A model generated the notes under the pieces. That model was given only the letters and a program-made list of their open reading frames with translations, had not been told where the DNA came from and did no database searches. DNA of 64,000 bases, from the NCBI GenBank assembly GCA_902834555.1, contig CADFJN010000004.1:62001-126000 (forward strand), read 5' to 3'. Position 1 is the stretch's first letter. Each line of letters begins with the position of its first letter. Below are positions 58,986 through 64,000 of the stretch, in pieces. This DNA is from Atopobiaceae bacterium. GTDB lineage: Bacteria; Actinomycetota; Coriobacteriia; Coriobacteriales; Atopobiaceae. The translations under genes were made by a program, and so were the position numbers.

Positions 58986-61900
58986 GTGCCTGGCCTGCTT
59001 GACAGTCGACGCTGGGACGTCCTCGACGCGGATCCGCGCGCCGAGGCGTCCCTTGCCCGTGCCCTGGGCGTGCCGCCGCTAGTGGCACGGGTCCTTGTGG
59101 CCCGTGGCTTCACCAGCGCCGAGGAGGCACGCGCATTCCTCACTCCCTCGCTCGAGCGCGACTGGGCAGACCCTCTCCTCATCCCCGGGATGGCCGAGGC
59201 GGCAGACCGCGTCGAGCGCGCCGTGAGGGCGGGGGAGGACATTGCCGTCTTTGGCGACTTCGACGTCGACGGCATGAGCTCCACCTGCATCCTCGCGCTG
59301 GGCCTGCGTGAGCTGGGCGGCCGTGCCCGTGCCTACATCCCCCACCGCTTTGGCGAGGGCTACGGCCTTACCAAGGCCGCGCTCGACCGCGTGCTGGCAG
59401 ACGGCAAGCCGGACCTCATCGTGACCGTCGACAACGGCATTGCGGCGCAGCATGAGGTCGACTGGCTCCGCGAGCAGGGCATAGACGTGGTTGTGACCGA
59501 CCACCACGAGCCTGCGGACCTTGTTCCCCAGGGAGTTCCCGTGACGGATCCCAAGCTCGCTGCAGAGGGGCCCTCTCGCGACCTTGCGGGTGCGGGCGTG
59601 GCGCTCAAGCTCTTGGCTGCGCTGGGACAGCGCCTGGGGAGGCCGGATGTCTGGCGCTCCTACACCGACGTTGCTGCCCTGGGCACCCTCTCGGACATGA
59701 TGCAGCTCACGCCCGAGAACCGCGCACTGGTGGCTGATGGCATCGGGCGGCTGAGAAGGACCTCGCGTCCTGGCCTGGTTGCCCTTGCTGCCTGCGCGGG
59801 GCAGGAGATCTCCGAGGTCACGGCGGACTCGCTGCCCTTCTCGATCATCCCGCGCCTCAACGCGGCAGGTCGAATGGGCACCACCGACGTGGCCATCGAT
59901 TTGCTCATGACGAGCGACCCCGCTCAGGCTCCGGTGCTTGCGGGGCAGCTCGAGGAAATCAACCGCCAGCGCCGCGAGATTGAGTCCACCCTCACTGAGG
60001 AGGCGCTTGCGAAGGTCGCCGCCACCTGGCACGGCGGCCGTGTGATTGTCGTTGGCGGCGAGGGCTGGCACGAGGGCGTGAAAGGCATCGTGGCAAGCCG
60101 CATCGTGAACCGCTATCACGTGCCCACGATCCTCTTCACCATCCAGGACGGTATCGCGCGCGGGTCTGGCCGCTCCGTTGGCTCGGTTGACCTGTTCCGT
60201 GCCGTCGAGCAGTGCTCGGATCTGCTCGTTCGCTTTGGCGGCCACGCCGGGGCAGTGGGTGTGACCTGCGAGGCGTCGCGCCTCGACGAGTTCCGCGACC
60301 GTCTGGAGTCGGTGCTCGACGCCCTTCCAGCCGAGGAGTTCGAGTCGCGCGGCGAGGTCACGGCGGTCGTGCACCTCTCCGAGCTAACAATCTCCTCGAT
60401 TGCCGCGCTCGAGGCGCTGCAACCCTTTGGCCAGGGCAACAAGAAGCCGCTCTTCGCCGTACGCGGCGTCACCATGAAGAACCGCTCGCGCGTTGGGGCC
60501 GATGGCGCCCATCTGCGCTTCCTTGCCACGGACGGCGTCTCGTCCGTGCCTGCCATCATGTTCCGCGTGCCGGACTGCCCGCGCGCCTGCGCCACGGACA
60601 GCGTGGTCGACCTTGTCTTCGAGGCCGTTGACGAGACCTGGCAGGGCCGCACCAAGCCCAAGCTCATGGTCAAGGACATCCTCTATCGCGACGGTGGGGA
60701 CGAGAAGCCCTCTGGTCCCAGCTTCGTGGACGAGCTCTTCGCGCGCGAGGAGGGCGCAGAGGGCGGGGCCGCTGCCGCCTGCTCCGTGGCGGCATGTGCT
60801 TCCGAAGGGTCCGCGGCGTCCACGCCCGCTGCCTTGCCCCAAAGCTACGATGCCCTTACGGCAAGCCTGGTGCACGCCCTCATCGGCGAGAATCCGCTCC
60901 TCCCTGCGCAGCGCGAGGCCCTCTCGCGCCTTGAGGCCGGCCGATCCACCCTCTGCGTGATGGCCACGGGGCGCGGCAAGTCGCTCGTCTTCCACGTCCA
61001 TGCGGCACGCACGGCACTCGCACAGCACCGTGCCAGCGTCTTTGTGTACCCGTTGCGCGCACTTGTGACCGACCAGGCGCATCACCTTGCCGACGAGCTT
61101 GTGCCCCTCGGCGTGGGCGTGGCGGTGCTCACGGGCGAGACGCCCGCAGACGAGCGTGCCCGCGTCTACGAGGCGATGGCCGGCGGCCAGGTGGACATCG
61201 TCCTCACCACGCCCGAGTACCTTGCCATCCACGTGGACGACTTCGCGAGCTCCGGGCACGTGGGGTTTCTCGTGGTGGACGAGGCGCATCACACCTCTCC
61301 TGCCGGCTCGGGGTCGCGCGACGCCTATCGCGACCTGCCCCGCGTTCGTGCTGCGTTGGGCGAGCCAACTGTCCTTGCCGTAACCGCCACGGCCTCGCCC
61401 GAGGTTGCCCGCGACATCTGCGACCTCTGCGGCATTGGCGCACAGGACGTGGTCGTGGACCCCTCCGTGCGCGACAACCTCCGTCTGGACGACTGCCGCG
61501 GCCTGCGCGACCGCGACGCGGCGCTTGTCTCGATTGTGGCCCAGGGCGAGAAGTGCATCGCCTACGTAAACTCCCGGGCGCGCTCGGTGACGCTGGCCAG
61601 GCTGTTGCGCCACCAGGTGCCGGAGCTTGCGCCCAGGGTCGCCTTCTACAACGCCGGCCTGCCGCATGCGGACCGCACTCGCGTCGAGCGCGCCTTCCGC
61701 ACGGGCGAGCTCTCCTGCATCGTTTCTACCAGCGCCTTTGGCGAAGGCGTGAACATCCCCAACGTGCGAAGCGTGGTGCTCTACGACATGCCGCTGGGGC
61801 GCGTGGAGTTCAACCAGATGAGCGGCCGAGCCGGGCGAGACGGGAACAGCGCCTGCGTGCACCTGCTCTTTGGCCAGCGCGACCTCGCCTCCTCGCAGCG

Positions 61901-62327
61901 CATCCTCGACCAGGTCGCGCCCACGCGAGACGAGCTCGCCTCCCTCTACCGGGCACTGCGCGGCATCTCCAGGGGCGCCGCAAGCGTGGGCCAGGAGTCC
62001 TTCTCGGCACACGACTCGCAGCTTGCGACCATGGCCACGGTGAAGGGCAGACCGCTCACCGAGGGCGCCGTCTCCTGCGGCATCCAGGTCTTCTCGGAGC
62101 TGGGCCTGCTCTCGGTTGCGGGCTTTGGCGACGCGAGGCTCATAACCATGACGACAAACCCAGGCCATGTGGACCTCGAGGGCTCTGCCCGCTACCTCGA
62201 GGGCATTCGCGAGCGTGAGGCGTGCGGCGAGTTTGGGGAATGGGTACTCTCATGTACTGAGGAAGAATTGCTCTCTGCGATAAACAGGCCCATTGCGCCC
62301 GACTTTGGCGTGCGCGTGGGCGAATAG
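58986..62327 (+). CDS. recJ: RecJ exonuclease fused to a RecQ-like helicase
   Basis: 1113 aa; ordinary RecJ has about 570-750. Residues 1-585 are RecJ: FGDFDVDGM (motif I, about 89-97), VTDHHEP (DHH, about 169-175), RFGGHAGAVG (DHHA1, about 416-425) and an OB part with QPFGQGNKKPLF. After a Ala/Ser-rich linker (about 600-620) a superfamily 2 helicase follows: LLPAQREALSRLEAGRSTLCVMATGRGKSLVFH (Walker A about 656-664), VVDEAHH (about 763), TSAFGEGVNIPNVRSVV, and QMSGRAGRDG (motif VI, about 943-952). RecQ and RecJ work together in bacteria in end resection, so fusion places both in one chain. The start GTG 58986 has AAGG upstream. Confidence 0.9.
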   Translation: MPGLLDSRRWDVLDADPRAEASLARALGVPPLVARVLVARGFTSAEEARAFLTPSLERDWADPLLIPGMAEAADRVERAVRAGEDIAVFGDFDVDGMSSTCILALGLRELGGRARAYIPHRFGEGYGLTKAALDRVLADGKPDLIVTVDNGIAAQHEVDWLREQGIDVVVTDHHEPADLVPQGVPVTDPKLAAEGPSRDLAGAGVALKLLAALGQRLGRPDVWRSYTDVAALGTLSDMMQLTPENRALVADGIGRLRRTSRPGLVALAACAGQEISEVTADSLPFSIIPRLNAAGRMGTTDVAIDLLMTSDPAQAPVLAGQLEEINRQRREIESTLTEEALAKVAATWHGGRVIVVGGEGWHEGVKGIVASRIVNRYHVPTILFTIQDGIARGSGRSVGSVDLFRAVEQCSDLLVRFGGHAGAVGVTCEASRLDEFRDRLESVLDALPAEEFESRGEVTAVVHLSELTISSIAALEALQPFGQGNKKPLFAVRGVTMKNRSRVGADGAHLRFLATDGVSSVPAIMFRVPDCPRACATDSVVDLVFEAVDETWQGRTKPKLMVKDILYRDGGDEKPSGPSFVDELFAREEGAEGGAAAACSVAACASEGSAASTPAALPQSYDALTASLVHALIGENPLLPAQREALSRLEAGRSTLCVMATGRGKSLVFHVHAARTALAQHRASVFVYPLRALVTDQAHHLADELVPLGVGVAVLTGETPADERARVYEAMAGGQVDIVLTTPEYLAIHVDDFASSGHVGFLVVDEAHHTSPAGSGSRDAYRDLPRVRAALGEPTVLAVTATASPEVARDICDLCGIGAQDVVVDPSVRDNLRLDDCRGLRDRDAALVSIVAQGEKCIAYVNSRARSVTLARLLRHQVPELAPRVAFYNAGLPHADRTRVERAFRTGELSCIVSTSAFGEGVNIPNVRSVVLYDMPLGRVEFNQMSGRAGRDGNSACVHLLFGQRDLASSQRILDQVAPTRDELASLYRALRGISRGAASVGQESFSAHDSQLATMATVKGRPLTEGAVSCGIQVFSELGLLSVAGFGDARLITMTTNPGHVDLEGSARYLEGIREREACGEFGEWVLSCTEEELLSAINRPIAPDFGVRVGE

Positions 62328-62339
62328 GAGGAGGGGACC

Positions 62340-64000
62340 ATGGGCGACGACGGCACGATGGCCGAGAAGGCCCAGGACACACTGGCTGCGGCTCAGACAG
62401 TGCCCACAGCTCCCGCTGCGCCTACGGCGTCAGCACCTACGCCCGCACCCGCCAAGAAGCCCGCCATCCCCGACGCGGCCAACTTCCGCGTGCTCGAGGA
62501 GGCTGCGCGCGCCTACCTCAATGACGAGGAGTGGGCGAAGATCGACCGCGCCTACCACTTTGCGGCCGACTACCACCGCGACCAGCGCCGCCGCTCCGGT
62601 GAGCCCTACATCAACCATCCCGTCGAGGTGGCTCTCATCCTCTGCAAGGACCTCCACATGGACGAGGACACCATCTGTGCCGCGCTCCTGCATGACACAG
62701 TGGAGGACACCCCTGCCACGGTCTCGCAGATCTCCTCGCTCTTTGGCGAGACGGTGGCGGAGCTCGTGGACGGTGTCACCAAGCTCACGTCCATCAAGGT
62801 GACCTCGATGGACGAGAAGCAGGCGCTCAACCTGCGCAAGATGTTCCTCGCCATGTCCAAGGACATCCGCGTGGTCATCATCAAGCTGGCAGACCGCCTG
62901 CACAACATGCGCACCCTTGCGGCGCTACCGCCAGACCGCCGCCTCTTCAAGGCGCGCGAGACCATGGATGTCTACGCCCCTCTCGCCGACCGCCTGGGCA
63001 TCTCGTCCATCAAGTGGGAGCTCGAGGACCTCGCGTTCTTCTGGCTCGAGCCCGAGGAGTACCAGCGCGTTGCCCGCATGGTGCAGGACTCGCGCGCCCA
63101 GCGCGAGGACGATACCGAGGCGGCCATCAAGACCCTGGACGACGAGCTCAAGCGCGTGGGCCTCAAGAACTACCAGATTACCGGCCGCCCCAAGCACCTC
63201 TGGTCCATCTACCAGAAGATGACCCGCAAGGGTCGGGACTTCTCGGATATCTACGACCTCATCGCGCTGCGCATCATCACCCAGACGGTGGGGGACTGCT
63301 ACTCGGCGCTCGGCGCCGTCCACACGCTGTGGCACCCCATGCCCGGCCGCTTCAAGGACTACATCGCCACGCCCAAGGCCAACCTCTACCAGTCGCTCCA
63401 CACCACGGTGGTTGGCCCAGACGGCAAGCCCATCGAGATTCAGATTCGTACGGTCGAGATGCACGAGGCGTCCGAGTACGGTGTCGCCGCCCACTGGCTC
63501 TACAAGAAGGCCGGCAACTCCCAGGGCAAGATGTCAGCCGAGGACCGCTCGATTGACTCGACCATCAACTGGATCCGCAGGAGCCTCGACTGGGCCGTCG
63601 AGGACGACATAGACGACCCGCATGAGTTCCTGAACAACCTGCGCGTTGACCTTTTTGAGCACGAGATCTTTGTCTTCACGCCAAAGGGCGAGGTCATGAG
63701 CCTGCGCCGCGACTCGACGCCGCTCGACTTTGCCTACGCCGTCCACACCGAGGTGGGCAACCACTGCGTGGGCGCCAAGGTCAACGGATCGGTTGTGCCG
63801 CTCACCTACAAGCTCAACATGGGCGACCGCGTGGAGGTCCTCACCAACAAGAACGCCAAGCCCAGCCGCGACTGGATGAACATCGTAGTCACGCCCTCGG
63901 CGCGCGCCAAGATTCGCAAGTACTTCTCGGTTGAGACGCGCGCGGATGACGCCGAGCAGGGCAGGAGCGACCTCGCCCACGAGCTGCGCCGCCGCGGCTA
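62340..64000 (+). CDS. rel: Bifunctional (p)ppGpp synthetase/hydrolase Rel (partial at 3' end)
   Basis: 553 codons present; the stop is beyond the window. ATG 62340 follows GGAGGAGGGG and is preceded 12 bp earlier by the recJ stop. An Ala/Pro-rich leader (about 1-45) precedes the HD hydrolase domain, which looks intact: PYINHPVEVALILC, LLHDTVEDTPAT (about 115-126), IIKLADRLHNMRT. Synthetase region: RPKHLWSIYQKM, DFSDIYDLIALRII, FKDYIATPKANLYQSLHTTV and IEIQIRT. The TGS domain (IFVFTPKGEVMSLRRDSTPLDFAYAVHTEVG) starts near 442. Both activities can be expected. Confidence 0.96.
   Translation, partial: MGDDGTMAEKAQDTLAAAQTVPTAPAAPTASAPTPAPAKKPAIPDAANFRVLEEAARAYLNDEEWAKIDRAYHFAADYHRDQRRRSGEPYINHPVEVALILCKDLHMDEDTICAALLHDTVEDTPATVSQISSLFGETVAELVDGVTKLTSIKVTSMDEKQALNLRKMFLAMSKDIRVVIIKLADRLHNMRTLAALPPDRRLFKARETMDVYAPLADRLGISSIKWELEDLAFFWLEPEEYQRVARMVQDSRAQREDDTEAAIKTLDDELKRVGLKNYQITGRPKHLWSIYQKMTRKGRDFSDIYDLIALRIITQTVGDCYSALGAVHTLWHPMPGRFKDYIATPKANLYQSLHTTVVGPDGKPIEIQIRTVEMHEASEYGVAAHWLYKKAGNSQGKMSAEDRSIDSTINWIRRSLDWAVEDDIDDPHEFLNNLRVDLFEHEIFVFTPKGEVMSLRRDSTPLDFAYAVHTEVGNHCVGAKVNGSVVPLTYKLNMGDRVEVLTNKNAKPSRDWMNIVVTPSARAKIRKYFSVETRADDAEQGRSDLAHELRRRG

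Noticed and set aside
60384..62168. Minus-strand open frame opposite recJ (594 codons)
   Set aside because: Shadow of the RecJ-RecQ gene, Arg/His/Gly-rich, no recognisable domain.

Overview
The window is a high-GC bacterial chromosome segment. Gene content points to an anaerobic actinobacterium of the class Coriobacteriia, most likely an Olsenella/Atopobium relative. The reasons are a division cluster without ftsA but with sepF, yggT and divIVA after ftsZ; a set of anaerobic Fe-S enzymes (AsrABC sulfite reductase, Fe-S L-serine dehydratase, Fe-S aldo/keto reductase); paired YhgE/Pip membrane proteins; PTS components; and QueH instead of QueG. The genus is an inference. No transposase, integrase or CRISPR array was recognised.

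Layout. 1-9540: cell-wall and division cluster murG(end)-murC-murB-ftsQ-ftsZ-pgeF-yggS-sepF-proC-yggT-divIVA, closed by a strong terminator. ftsQ carries a probable one-base length change in a G7 run. 9541-10760: compositionally odd accessory patch with palindromes, a broken gene tail, a small gene, a second tRNA-Gln(CUG) with encoded CCA and a tiny ORF, perhaps a prophage scar. 10858-13240: minus-strand DNA-repair pair (DUF4130 protein and HhH radical-SAM protein) whose promoter carries LexA-type SOS boxes. 13440-15065: an AbiEi/DUF559-like protein, a long inverted repeat and rnpB. 15179-26826: metabolic and RNA genes (IIA-Glc, YigZ, HAD, two PepC paralogues, SDR with MarR regulator, CCA-adding enzyme, tRNA-Gln and tRNA-Glu, serine dehydratase, GltX). 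26921-33135: two YhgE/Pip membrane proteins divergent from a TetR regulator. 33276-39330: metK, an AbiEi-like nuclease gene bracketed by inverted repeat elements, a hydrolase, a DUF3825 protein and an aldo/keto reductase. 39585-45256: iron/heme/cobalamin-type ABC importer followed directly by asrABC. 45340-49024: metG and two membrane proteins. 49268-55999: PHP phosphatase, YggC-type kinase, queuosine genes queH, queA and tgt, a coiled-coil membrane protein and ptsH. 56473-64000: secD-secF, a RecJ-RecQ fusion and the start of rel, all tightly packed.

Themes. Two palindromic intergenic repeat families run through the window. One is a 79-bp hairpin with an ACCTGCGG core, in three near-complete copies plus relatives that keep the core but have different arms. 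The other is a TGAGACAAAGGGA palindrome in four copies. The most useful leads are the SOS-linked radical-SAM/DUF4130 repair operon, the inverted repeat elements around the orphan AbiEi-like nuclease, the ftsQ frameshift, the RecJ-RecQ fusion and the tRNA-bearing scar.
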